64,000 nucleotides of DNA from Aliarcobacter skirrowii CCUG 10374. GTDB lineage: Bacteria; Campylobacterota; Campylobacteria; Campylobacterales; Arcobacteraceae. The stretch is taken from NCBI RefSeq assembly GCF_003544835.1, contig NZ_CP032099.1, forward strand, positions 1,116,001 through 1,180,000. Direction: 5' to 3'. The first letter of the stretch is position 1, and every line of letters begins with the position of its first letter. Made by a program: the position numbers and the translations under genes. Shown in pieces: positions 34,079 to 41,681 of the stretch. Below the pieces are notes generated by a model. That model did no database searches. It worked only from the letters and a program-made list of their open reading frames with translations, and was not told the origin of the DNA.

Positions 34079-35038
34079 CTATTTTGTACTATTTTTTTTA
34101 ATAAGTAAATATACAAAAAATGGAGCTCCAATAAAAGCAGTTACAACGCCAATTGGTAAGCTTGAAGCTGTTGGTATTACTCTTGAGATTAAATCGCAAA
34201 ATACCAAAAAAACTCCACCAAAAAATATTATTGGAAAAAATAGCTTTGTATATGTTTTCTTATATATTAATTTTACTATATGAGGAATCACAAGTCCCAC
34301 AAATCCAATTGGTCCTGTAAAACTTATACAAACACCAACTGCTAAACTAACAACTACTAAAAGAGTTAAAACTGTTTTATTTATATTTAATCCCTTTAAA
34401 AATGCAACATCATTTGATATTAACAAAAGATTGATTTTGTGTTTAAAGCTATAAATTATAAAAATAAAAATAGTTGCTGTAATAAAAACTATTAAAGATG
34501 GCATATAACCAACAACATCTAAGCTTCCAAGAGTAAATCTTACAATTGAGTAGTTCTCTTGAAGATTACTTAGATAAAAAACAAGCATTAAAGCTGAACC
34601 ATAAAAATATGATAAAGCAATTCCAATTAGTAAAATAGAGTTTGTTGAGCTTATTGCTCTTTTTTTATTTAGTGATTTTGTAATTAAAAATAGAATTAAA
34701 ATTGTAAAAATTGAGCCAAATATACTTGAAAAAAAGAGTGGTACAAAAGGTAAAAAAACTATTGATAAACTTGTAAAAAGTGTAGTTCCACTTGCAATTC
34801 CCAAAGTATATGGAGTGATTAACTCATTTTTAAAAACAATTTGAAAAATAAGTCCACCAAGAGCCAAGATTGAACCAACAAAAAATGCCAAAATAATTCT
34901 AGGAACTCTTAAATCCCAAAAAACCATATTTAAACTATTTTCTAAAGAAAAAATCGAAGATATTTCAATATTTACTTCACCCAAAAAAGGTGAAATAAAT
35001 ATTAAAATCAGTGAAAAAATATATAAAAAAACTTTCAT
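34079..35038 (-). CDS. FecCD/BtuC-family ABC transporter permease
   Basis: A 319-aa permease with about nine to ten membrane helices. VPRIILAFFVGSILALGGLIFQ, the conserved GPIGFVGLVIPHIVKLI (site that meets the ATPase) and TASSLPIGVVTAFIGAPFFVYLL are the FecCD hallmarks. It moves a corrinoid, heme or ferric siderophore across the inner membrane with the ATPase it overlaps (ATGA) and the binding protein upstream. Last gene of a six-gene minus-strand operon whose receptor is BtuB-like, so vitamin B12 or a related corrinoid is the first guess. Confidence 0.9.
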   Translation of the reverse strand: MKVFLYIFSLILIFISPFLGEVNIEISSIFSLENSLNMVFWDLRVPRIILAFFVGSILALGGLIFQIVFKNELITPYTLGIASGTTLFTSLSIVFLPFVPLFFSSIFGSIFTILILFLITKSLNKKRAISSTNSILLIGIALSYFYGSALMLVFYLSNLQENYSIVRFTLGSLDVVGYMPSLIVFITATIFIFIIYSFKHKINLLLISNDVAFLKGLNINKTVLTLLVVVSLAVGVCISFTGPIGFVGLVIPHIVKLIYKKTYTKLFFPIIFFGGVFLVFCDLISRVIPTASSLPIGVVTAFIGAPFFVYLLIKKNSTK

Positions 35039-35736
35039 AAATCTACTACCAAATGACTATTTTCAAATCTTAAGCTATCGTTGTAAAACTCTTTTAATCT
35101 CTCTTTACAAAAAAACTCTTCATGATCTCCATAAAATTTTAAAACTCCAGCTTCTAAATATAGCACCTTATAGTTTTTGAGTGCATAAGCAAAATCAAGA
35201 TTATGAGTAATTATAATTTTTTGTTTTAAATAGTTTGAATTTAAAATCAAAAAAACATCTCTTAATCTTTTTATATCCAAATTTGCCATAAGCTCATCAA
35301 AAATTGTGATTTTTGCATCATGTAAAATTGCACTTGCTAATAAAACAAGCTGTTTTTCTCCAGAGCTTAAACTAGAGCATGAGCTATTTTTTATATGATT
35401 TATCTTTAAAATATTTATAATATTTTCAATCTGCTCGTCGCTTCTGTTTTCAACTATTGATAGTTTTAAATACTCCAAAACAGTCATATAATCATCAAAT
35501 ATCTCAAAACTACTTGGAATGTAATTTATTAGTTTTGCTCTTTGAATTCCAGATAGTTTTGAGATATTTTTTTCATTAAAAAATAGATTATTTGAAGATA
35601 TTATTGAGCTTAAAACTTTTGCTAAAGTTGATTTTCCAGCTCCATTTTCACCTAAAATCAATAAGTTTTCATTGTTTTTTAGCAAAAAACTTATATCTTT
35701 TAAAATAAAATTACTGTAATTTTTTAGTTCTAACAT
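35035..35736 (-). CDS. ABC transporter ATP-binding protein (BtuD/FecE-like)
   Basis: A 233-aa nucleotide-binding subunit. LILGENGAGKSTLAKVL is Walker A, CSSLSSGEKQLVLLASAIL the signature, ITIFDELMANLD Walker B (DEL rather than DEP), and IITHNLDFAY the H-loop. It is short for its class but complete. It powers the adjacent FecCD permease. It overlaps the binding-protein gene by 26 nt and the permease gene by 4 nt, so the three are translationally coupled. Confidence 0.9.
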   Translation of the reverse strand: MLELKNYSNFILKDISFLLKNNENLLILGENGAGKSTLAKVLSSIISSNNLFFNEKNISKLSGIQRAKLINYIPSSFEIFDDYMTVLEYLKLSIVENRSDEQIENIINILKINHIKNSSCSSLSSGEKQLVLLASAILHDAKITIFDELMANLDIKRLRDVFLILNSNYLKQKIIITHNLDFAYALKNYKVLYLEAGVLKFYGDHEEFFCKERLKEFYNDSLRFENSHLVVDL

Positions 35737-36556
35737 CTTCTAATATCTTTCTAAAATCATCTATTAAATATTGTACTCTATGGCTTGAAATTCCTGAGTA
35801 TGTCTTATCTATTATATAGATATTATCTTTTTTACTTGCATTTACTGGCAAATTTTTCCAAAGATTTAACATATCATCTTTTTGTTTATCACTTTTTAAA
35901 TATGGAGCTAAAAGTATAATAATATCTGGATTTAGTAGTATTAATTTCTCACTATTTATTGCAGGTTGCGATTTTAAGCTTGATTGATAGGCATTTTTAT
36001 TTCCACTTTTTTTTATAATATCTTCAAAATATATGTAGTTGTTTGTTACATATATTTGATTAGAGAGTGTATCTTGAGGACTAATTACAATTAAAATTTT
36101 TTGATTTTCTACTATATTTTCAATATTTTTTAAACTATTTTCAATATTTGTATTTAAAATCTTTGCTTCGTTTTGTCTATTAAAAACATCTCCTAAATCT
36201 TTGATTGCAAATTTAATATCATCTAAACTATCTGTTTTATAAACTAAAGTTTTAAATCCAAGAGCATTTAGTGAGCTATTTAATTTTTTGTCATAATTTT
36301 GATTTATTATAATGCTTGGATTTAAGTTTACAACTTTTTCCAAGCTAACACTACCATATCCTCCAACTTTTTCAATACTTTTAGATATTTCTGGATAATC
36401 ACAAAACTGCGTATTTGCAATAATATTATTGCCTAAACCTAAAGCAAAAGCTATCTCATTTACAGCAGGACTTAGAGTAATAATTTTTTCATTTGCACTT
36501 AAAATATTTAAAAAAGAGATATTAAAAAAAATTAGAAAATATAGTAGTTTTTTCAT
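35711..36556 (-). CDS. Periplasmic ABC substrate-binding protein (BtuF/FepB fold)
   Basis: A 281-aa protein with a signal peptide (MKKLLYFLIFFNISFLNILSA) and no lipobox. KIITLSPAVNEIAFALGLGNN, the middle VNLNPSIIINQNYD and the C-terminal NPDIIILLAPYL are typical of the type III (BtuF/FhuD-like) binding-protein fold. It would collect the ligand released by the BtuB-like receptor and deliver it to the permease. It starts 1 nt after the receptor stop. Ligand specificity (corrinoid, heme, siderophore) is not fixed by sequence. Confidence 0.88.
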   Translation of the reverse strand: MKKLLYFLIFFNISFLNILSANEKIITLSPAVNEIAFALGLGNNIIANTQFCDYPEISKSIEKVGGYGSVSLEKVVNLNPSIIINQNYDKKLNSSLNALGFKTLVYKTDSLDDIKFAIKDLGDVFNRQNEAKILNTNIENSLKNIENIVENQKILIVISPQDTLSNQIYVTNNYIYFEDIIKKSGNKNAYQSSLKSQPAINSEKLILLNPDIIILLAPYLKSDKQKDDMLNLWKNLPVNASKKDNIYIIDKTYSGISSHRVQYLIDDFRKILEDVRTKKLQ

Positions 36557-36557
36557 C

Positions 36558-38414
36558 TTAGAAACTAGCCTTTAATCCAACAAATGCTGCTCTTTGACTT
36601 GTAGCATATCCATCAACTATTTGATAATCTTTGTTGAAAATATTATCAAGTTTAAGATATGTAGAGAAGTTTTTATTTGCTTGATAATCAATAACTGCAT
36701 TCCAGATTGTATAGTTTCCTGTTTTTACATTTGGTTTATTATAATCAAAATTTACACTTTCTCTACTTCCAATATATTCACCATTTACATTAAAGTGGAA
36801 ATCTTTTAAACCATAATAATCAACTCCAAAACCAAACTTATTTGTCGGACGATTTTCAAGTTTATCTCCATTTGTTTTTTTTGCACTAAGATTTGTATAG
36901 TTTAAATTTAAGAATATATCTTCATAAACTTCATTTTTATAAGCTATTTCAGTTCCCTTAAATTTACTATCTCCTTCAATATTTTCATATTTCCAAGATG
37001 TACTTGCATTTGATACCATTAAATTATTAACTTTTGTATTAAAGTAAGTAATAGAAAAACCTTTGTACTCAAATCCTATATCATAAGATTTTGTTTTTTC
37101 AGGATTTAAGTCTGGATTTCCACCCCAAGCTGTTTTATATAGCTGTATAAATGTAGGTACATTATACCCTGTTCCATAGTTTGCACTAAGGTTTAAATCT
37201 TCAACAATATACTGTTTTATTCCTATCTTTCCTGTTGCTTTATTGTCGAAATCACTATATCTATCATATCTTAAAGCTTCAGTAATAATAGTTTTATCAT
37301 CGAAAAACTTATTTGTATTTGTTATAAAAATGCTTTTACTATTGTTTTTCTTATTTAAATCTTCTTTATCTTCATAATATTTAGAATCTACTCCGATAGT
37401 TAAAGATGAAGAGTTATTCCAATAAGGAATAGTTGAATTAATACCATACTCTTTTATATCAGTTTTATTCTTTGAATCATTGAAACCAACTTCTGTTTTT
37501 GTTTCGTTTTTAAATCTTGAATAGTTCGTATATATATTTGTAGTTGCAAAGCTATTTTTATTTTCATAATTCAAACTAGCAATACTATTTCTAGTTTTTG
37601 TTTTAGCAAAAGAATCAGCAGAAGCAATTATATCTGGATTCCCAAAAGCATCTGAAAGCATTTCATCAAATTTTACTTTTGCATCTATAGTTTCATAAAC
37701 TAAATATACTCGATTGTTTTCATCTAAGTTATAACCTAAATTTAAATTTACTGTTGTATTTTCATATCCATCATCTTCATAATTTTTTGCTTCACTACTC
37801 TTTGGTGAAATAGCTGAAAAACCATCTGTATCAACTCTAGTTGCACTTAATTTTGCATCAAAATTATCATTTTTGTGTGAAATATTTACCCTAGCAATTT
37901 TTGAGTCATATCTTCCAGCTTCAAGATTTATATTTGCATGTGTTCCATCTTTTGCACTTTTTGTAATAATATTTATAACCCCAGCACTAGCATCTGCTCC
38001 CCAAATACTACTTTGAGCCCCTTTTATTACTTCTATTCTTTCAATATCATTTATCATTAAATGTGCAAAATCAACAGAACCATCATATGGATTATTATAT
38101 CTTATTCCATCGATTAAAACTAATGTATTTCCACTATTCATTCCTCTTAAATATACAGAACTTAATGTTCCCATCCCACCACTACTTGAAATACTAACTC
38201 CTGAAAGAGAATTTAAAGCTTCAACAACTGTTTTAAATTTTCTATCTTCAATTTCTTGAGCAGTTATAACATCAACATTGGCTGTAACATCTTTTAATTT
38301 TTGCTCTGATTTTGTAGCACTTGTAACTGTGATTGTCTCTAAAGTAGTTGTTTGTGAGTATAAATTTGTTGCTATTAAAAAGCTTGCAACTAAGCTTATA
38401 TTTGTTTTTTTCAT
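36558..38414 (-). CDS. BtuB-type TonB-dependent receptor
   Basis: A 618-aa outer-membrane receptor with a signal peptide ending near YSQ. ETITVTSATKSEQ is a likely TonB box, followed by the plug (VVEALNSLSGVSISSSGG, YLRGMNSGNTLVLIDGIRYN, IERIEVIKGAQSSIWGADAS, AGVINIITKSA) and a 22-strand barrel ending in AAFVGLKASF. The plug is closest to BtuB/cobalamin receptors. AAAGG precedes the ATG. It is followed by matching SBP, ATPase and permease genes, so this is one uptake system. No cobalamin riboswitch is visible upstream. Confidence 0.9.
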   Translation of the reverse strand: MKKTNISLVASFLIATNLYSQTTTLETITVTSATKSEQKLKDVTANVDVITAQEIEDRKFKTVVEALNSLSGVSISSSGGMGTLSSVYLRGMNSGNTLVLIDGIRYNNPYDGSVDFAHLMINDIERIEVIKGAQSSIWGADASAGVINIITKSAKDGTHANINLEAGRYDSKIARVNISHKNDNFDAKLSATRVDTDGFSAISPKSSEAKNYEDDGYENTTVNLNLGYNLDENNRVYLVYETIDAKVKFDEMLSDAFGNPDIIASADSFAKTKTRNSIASLNYENKNSFATTNIYTNYSRFKNETKTEVGFNDSKNKTDIKEYGINSTIPYWNNSSSLTIGVDSKYYEDKEDLNKKNNSKSIFITNTNKFFDDKTIITEALRYDRYSDFDNKATGKIGIKQYIVEDLNLSANYGTGYNVPTFIQLYKTAWGGNPDLNPEKTKSYDIGFEYKGFSITYFNTKVNNLMVSNASTSWKYENIEGDSKFKGTEIAYKNEVYEDIFLNLNYTNLSAKKTNGDKLENRPTNKFGFGVDYYGLKDFHFNVNGEYIGSRESVNFDYNKPNVKTGNYTIWNAVIDYQANKNFSTYLKLDNIFNKDYQIVDGYATSQRAAFVGLKASF

Positions 38415-38428
38415 TTTGTACCTTTTTT

Positions 38429-38608
38429 CTAATTATTATTTATTAAATCTGTTTTGATTGGTTTTAGCTTTATATTTAAAAGCTTCATCTGTATATTTGG
38501 TAGTTTTCTTAAGTATTCAGTTAGCTTTGAATAAAAAATATGCAATTTTTCAAAACATGTTGATATTAAAATACCAAAAAAGCTAAAATATTTTTTTGCT
38601 CTTCTCAT
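38429..38608 (-). CDS. Small ORF (59 aa) upstream of the BtuB-like receptor
   Basis: An ATG at 38608 with AAAGGAG (38619 down to 38613) at ideal spacing opens a 59-codon frame ending in TAG at 38429, 14 nt before the receptor start. The product begins MRRAKKYFSFFGILISTCFE and continues with a basic, Leu/Lys-rich region to an LINNN end. The first half could be an amphipathic or weak membrane helix. It fills an otherwise empty 227-nt gap between the SafE-like gene and the receptor on the same strand. I recognise no family. It may be a small protein of the uptake operon or a translated leader. Confidence 0.5.
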   Translation of the reverse strand: MRRAKKYFSFFGILISTCFEKLHIFYSKLTEYLRKLPNIQMKLLNIKLKPIKTDLINNN

Positions 38609-38641
38609 CTTCTCTCCTTTCTTAAAATTTAAATATTTTTA

Positions 38642-39364
38642 CTATTTTGTATTCATATGATGGTTATGTTCTATATTTATAGTTTTATTTTTTAAAAGAG
38701 CAAAACCGTTGTAAGCTGTATATAGTCCAAATAAAATAACTAAAATTGATGCAATTTTCATAGATATATCTCTAAAGCTTGATTGTTTAAACAATCCAGC
38801 AAAAAAACCTACAAAAAATAGTGCAAATATTGTAGTTACTCCAAAAATAAACATTACCATTGCACCATAAAAAGCACTTCCTGTACTTGCTGCCATTATT
38901 GCAAACATATATACAAAACCACAAGGTAAAAAGCCGTTTAAAACTCCAATTAAATAAAAACTAAGTTTTGAATTACTTCCTAAAACTTTTTTAAATAATT
39001 TTTGATAAAAAGGAGATTTTGAAAAAGTTTGCTCTAAAATTGTTAAAAATTTTATTTTTCCCATTAGTGAAAAACCAATAAGTATCATTAATAATCCAGT
39101 TAAAAAAAACAAAAATCCTTTTGAAGTTGTAGAAAAAGATAGCACAGAACCTAAATATCCAAATATAAAACCTAAAAATGTATAAGTAGTTACTCTTCCA
39201 AAATTATATAAAAGATGCATAAGTGCTTGTCTTTTTTTGCTATCGTTGCTATTTATTTTTACGCTTGAGTATGCTAAAACAATTCCACCACACATTCCAA
39301 TGCAGTGCCCAAAAGAGCCAATAAAAGCAATACTTATTATAGATATTATACTAATTGTTTCCAT
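38642..39364 (-). CDS. SafE/TauE (DsbD-like) family membrane protein, His-rich tail
   Basis: About 240 aa with six membrane helices. FIGSFGHCIGMCGGIVLAYSS near the start and IGVLNGFLPCGFVYMFAIM in the middle form the Cys-containing pseudo-repeat of the TauE/SafE-like, DsbD-related family often next to metal or cytochrome oxidase genes. The C-terminus NIEHNHHMNTK is rich in His and Met, as in metal-handling proteins. I start it at ATG 39364, behind GGGAG; the TTG at 39385 has no ribosome site. First gene of the operon that leads into the 59-aa ORF and the BtuB-like system. Substrate unknown; transition metal is an inference. Confidence 0.8.
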   Translation of the reverse strand: METISIISIISIAFIGSFGHCIGMCGGIVLAYSSVKINSNDSKKRQALMHLLYNFGRVTTYTFLGFIFGYLGSVLSFSTTSKGFLFFLTGLLMILIGFSLMGKIKFLTILEQTFSKSPFYQKLFKKVLGSNSKLSFYLIGVLNGFLPCGFVYMFAIMAASTGSAFYGAMVMFIFGVTTIFALFFVGFFAGLFKQSSFRDISMKIASILVILFGLYTAYNGFALLKNKTINIEHNHHMNTK

Positions 39365-39397
39365 TAAGCTCCCGTGTTTTAGCAAATTAAAACTTTT

Positions 39398-39403
39398 ATT
39401 ATA
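39398..39403 (-). promoter_or_regulatory. -10 box of the SafE-BtuB operon
   Basis: Minus-strand TATAAT (39403 to 39398) predicts a start near 39391 and a short leader containing GGGAG before ATG 39364. It sits between the gene and the small-RNA terminator, which suggests that the small RNA and the operon are separate transcripts. Confidence 0.5.
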
Positions 39404-39416
39404 TATTTTTTGGCAT

Positions 39417-39453
39417 AAAAAAAGGCTTTACAGAGGGGAAAAACTGTAAAGCC
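39417..39453 (-). terminator. Rho-independent terminator of the candidate small RNA
   Basis: A perfect 10-bp stem, GGCTTTACAG (39424-39433) with CTGTAAAGCC (39444-39453). On the minus strand it is followed by seven T (39423-39417). The 10-nt loop reads TTTTTCCCCT on the transcript. No protein gene ends upstream of it on that strand. Confidence 0.8.
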
Positions 39454-39540
39454 ATATAAAATTAAATTCATTTCAAAAAAAGTATAGGATACCAAAAAAT
39501 TGTATCAATTTTGTAGGAGGATCTAATACAGATACCCTAT
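39417..39540 (-). ncRNA. Candidate small RNA with C/U-rich terminator loop
   Basis: The minus strand between 39553 and 39417 has all parts of an independent small RNA of about 124 nt: a TATAAT -10 box, a 5' stem pairing 39540-39531 with 39493-39484 (10 bp, two G-U), two inner hairpins (TGTA/TACA with a loop holding CCTCC, and AAATTG/CAATTT), and a strong terminator with a C/U-rich loop. No protein frame fits. The CCUCC and UCCCCU loops could pair with Shine-Dalgarno sequences, as RepG of Helicobacter does with G-rich leaders. Sequence homology to RepG is not claimed. Confidence 0.55.
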
Positions 39541-39547
39541 GAGTGAA

Positions 39548-39553
39548 ATTATA
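39548..39553 (-). promoter_or_regulatory. -10 box of the candidate small RNA
   Basis: Minus-strand TATAAT (39553 to 39548), placing the start of transcription near 39541-39540, exactly at the beginning of the 10-bp closing stem. The upstream sequence is AT-rich with T-tracts, as in Campylobacterota sigma-70 promoters. Confidence 0.5.
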
Positions 39554-39623
39554 AACAAAGAAATATTAAAATAAGATAAAATCTGTCCTATTTAATATTA
39601 AATTATTACTAACTTTAAAACTA

Positions 39624-39629
39624 TATAAT
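39624..39629 (+). promoter_or_regulatory. -10 box of the HAD phosphatase gene
   Basis: TATAAT at 39624-39629, with AAAAGGAT before the ATG at 39659. The predicted leader is about 23 nt. No -35 box is seen. Confidence 0.5.
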
Positions 39630-39658
39630 ACAAAATTTATTTAAAAGGATAAAATTTT

Positions 39659-40285
39659 ATGAAAATGATAATTTTTGATATGGATGGAACACTTGTAAAT
39701 AGTGGTTCTTCTATTGCAAATTGTATAAACTATGTAAGAAGTCATCTAGGACTTGAACCTATGGATAAAAACTTTATTTTAGAAAATGTAAATGATATAA
39801 ATATAAATAGTGCAGAATTTTTTTATAATAGCAAAACATTTACTCCAAAAGTTACAGAGCTTTTTGAAGATTTTTATAGTAAAAATTGTCTTGTAGATTT
39901 ACATTTGTATGATGGAGTTAAAGAGTTACTTGATGATTTAAAAGGTGAGTTTAAATTTAGTGTTGCAACAAATGCAAACTCAGATTATGCAAGAAAAATG
40001 TTAGGTCATCTTGAAATTGATAGATACTTCAACTCAATTTTGGGATACAACGATGTATCAGCTCCTAAACCAAAGCCAGATATGATAAATAGAATTTTAG
40101 ATTTAAATAGTATAAAAAAAGAGAATGCTCAACTTTTTGGAGACTCTACAAAAGATACAATAGCTGCATTTAATGCTGGAGTTGATGGTGTTTTAGTAAA
40201 TTGGGGATTTTCAAATCACAATGAAGATGCAATTTCAAATATAGATGAGTTAAGAAGAGAGATTGAAAAGAAGTTTAGATTATAA
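39659..40285 (+). CDS. HAD-family hydrolase, phosphoglycolate phosphatase-like
   Basis: A 208-aa HAD subfamily IA protein. IFDMDGTLVNSG gives the nucleophile Asp and acid Asp, VATNAN is motif II, KPKPDMINRIL motif III, and LFGDSTKDTIAAFNAG motif IV. A helical cap lies between residues ~15 and 90. It dephosphorylates a small phosphate ester such as phosphoglycolate; the substrate is unproven. Its 3' end overlaps the convergent rsuA gene by 6 nt. Confidence 0.88.
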   Translation: MKMIIFDMDGTLVNSGSSIANCINYVRSHLGLEPMDKNFILENVNDININSAEFFYNSKTFTPKVTELFEDFYSKNCLVDLHLYDGVKELLDDLKGEFKFSVATNANSDYARKMLGHLEIDRYFNSILGYNDVSAPKPKPDMINRILDLNSIKKENAQLFGDSTKDTIAAFNAGVDGVLVNWGFSNHNEDAISNIDELRREIEKKFRL

Positions 40286-40954
40286 ATCTATAATCTTAAA
40301 CTCACCCTCTTTTAAATCTTCAACCCTAAAACCAGCAAACTCTAATCTATGAAGCTTTATAACTCTGTTTCCTGTATAAGCAAACATTCTTTTTACTTGA
40401 TGGTATTTACCCTCAACTATTTCTAAATGAACTAAATTTGGATTAATAATTTTTAAAAATGCTGGTTTTAAAGCTTTTTCTTCACCATTTAAAATAATAG
40501 TTCCACTTTCAAAAAGCTCTTGTTCATCACCTTTTAGTGGATTTTGTAAAGTTACTTCATAAACTTTTTTTACATCTTTTTTAGGGCTTGTTAGTTTATG
40601 ATTTAACTCTCCATCATCTGTTAAAATAATAGCTCCTGTTGTATCCATATCAAGTCTTCCAATAGTTGATATTTTTGAATTTCTATTTTGCCATCTTTGT
40701 GGAAGAAGAGAATATATTAATTTTCCAGCATCATTGTGAGAGCAAATAACTCCACTTGGTTTATTCATTAAAATTGTAAGCTTTTGGCTATCAAGTTTTT
40801 CACCATTTACAAATATATCTTTATGCTCTGCTTTAATACTTGGATTAAAAACTCGTTTATCTAAAATAAAAACCTCATTTAATTTCATAAATTTTCTAGC
40901 TTCACTTCTACTACAATAACCTAAACTTGATAAATATGCTTCAATTCTCTTCAT
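40280..40954 (-). CDS. rsuA: RsuA-family rRNA pseudouridine synthase
   Basis: A 224-aa protein with an N-terminal S4 RNA-binding domain (MKRIEAYLSSLGYCSRSEAR) and a pseudouridine synthase domain. ISTIGRLDMDTTGAIILTDDG contains the catalytic Asp, and EGKYHQVKRMFAYTGNRV is the second family motif. The RsuA group modifies 16S rRNA U516; RluE/RluF-type specificity cannot be excluded. Divergent from aat with about 52 nt between. Confidence 0.87.
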   Translation of the reverse strand: MKRIEAYLSSLGYCSRSEARKFMKLNEVFILDKRVFNPSIKAEHKDIFVNGEKLDSQKLTILMNKPSGVICSHNDAGKLIYSLLPQRWQNRNSKISTIGRLDMDTTGAIILTDDGELNHKLTSPKKDVKKVYEVTLQNPLKGDEQELFESGTIILNGEEKALKPAFLKIINPNLVHLEIVEGKYHQVKRMFAYTGNRVIKLHRLEFAGFRVEDLKEGEFKIIDL

Positions 40955-41006
40955 TTTTCTTCCTTTAAATGCGGGATATTAACATAATTTTGACTAAAAT
41001 TTACAA

Positions 41007-41681
41007 ATGGAATTACTTGATAAAAAAAATAAAATTTGGCTACTTGATGATGAGGATTATAATTTTCCAACATTAAAAGATATGAAAGATGATTTAGTTG
41101 CTATTGGAGGAAATTTTCATCCTCAAAGATTAATAAATGCATATTCAAATGGACTTTTCCCTTGGTTTATTGATGATTTAGGCTATATTCACTGGTTTTG
41201 CCCACAAAAAAGAATGGTTTTAAAACCAAACGAAATGAAAATATCTAAAAGCCTTAAAAAATCTATCTTTAATAGAGGTTTTGAAGTAAAATCAAATACA
41301 AACTTTATTGAAGTTATAAAAAATTGTTCAGATATAAAAAGAAAACATGAAAACGATACTTGGATTGATGAGAATTTTATAAAAGCCTATACTTTAATGC
41401 ATAATTTAGATTTTGCAAACTCTATTGAAGTTTATTTAGACAAAAAGCTTGTTGGTGGATTGTATGGAATTCTTATAAACAATGTTTTTTGTGGAGAGAG
41501 TATGTTTTCACTTGTAAATGATGCTTCAAAAGTTGCCTTTTATCATCTTTGCCAGTGGGCTTTAAAAAATGATATAAAACTTATAGATTGTCAAGTTTAT
41601 AACCCACATTTAGCCTCACTTGGAGCTTATGAGATAAGTAGAGAGGAGTATTTAAAAATTTTAAATACTCCTATTTTTTGA
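41007..41681 (+). CDS. aat: Aat, leucyl/phenylalanyl-tRNA-protein transferase
   Basis: A 224-aa GNAT-like enzyme. DDLVAIGGNFHPQRLINAYS, NGLFPWF, HWFCPQKRMVL, LVGGLYGILINNVFCGESMF and IDCQVYNPHLASLGAYEISR are all hallmark Aat segments. It adds Leu or Phe to proteins with N-terminal Arg/Lys, marking them for ClpS/ClpAP degradation. Single gene; the stop lies directly beside the stop of the convergent 4Fe-4S gene. Confidence 0.94.
   Translation: MELLDKKNKIWLLDDEDYNFPTLKDMKDDLVAIGGNFHPQRLINAYSNGLFPWFIDDLGYIHWFCPQKRMVLKPNEMKISKSLKKSIFNRGFEVKSNTNFIEVIKNCSDIKRKHENDTWIDENFIKAYTLMHNLDFANSIEVYLDKKLVGGLYGILINNVFCGESMFSLVNDASKVAFYHLCQWALKNDIKLIDCQVYNPHLASLGAYEISREEYLKILNTPIF

Noticed and set aside
38415-38641. 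Cobalamin riboswitch before the BtuB-like receptor
   Set aside because: No B12-box-like sequence or GC-rich conserved core was visible on the minus strand; the gap holds a small ORF instead.
39515-39555. AGGAGG on the plus strand at 39515-39520 as a Shine-Dalgarno for a small gene
   Set aside because: The next ATG is about 20 nt away and opens only an 11-codon frame; the sequence is better explained as the CCUCC loop of the minus-strand small RNA.
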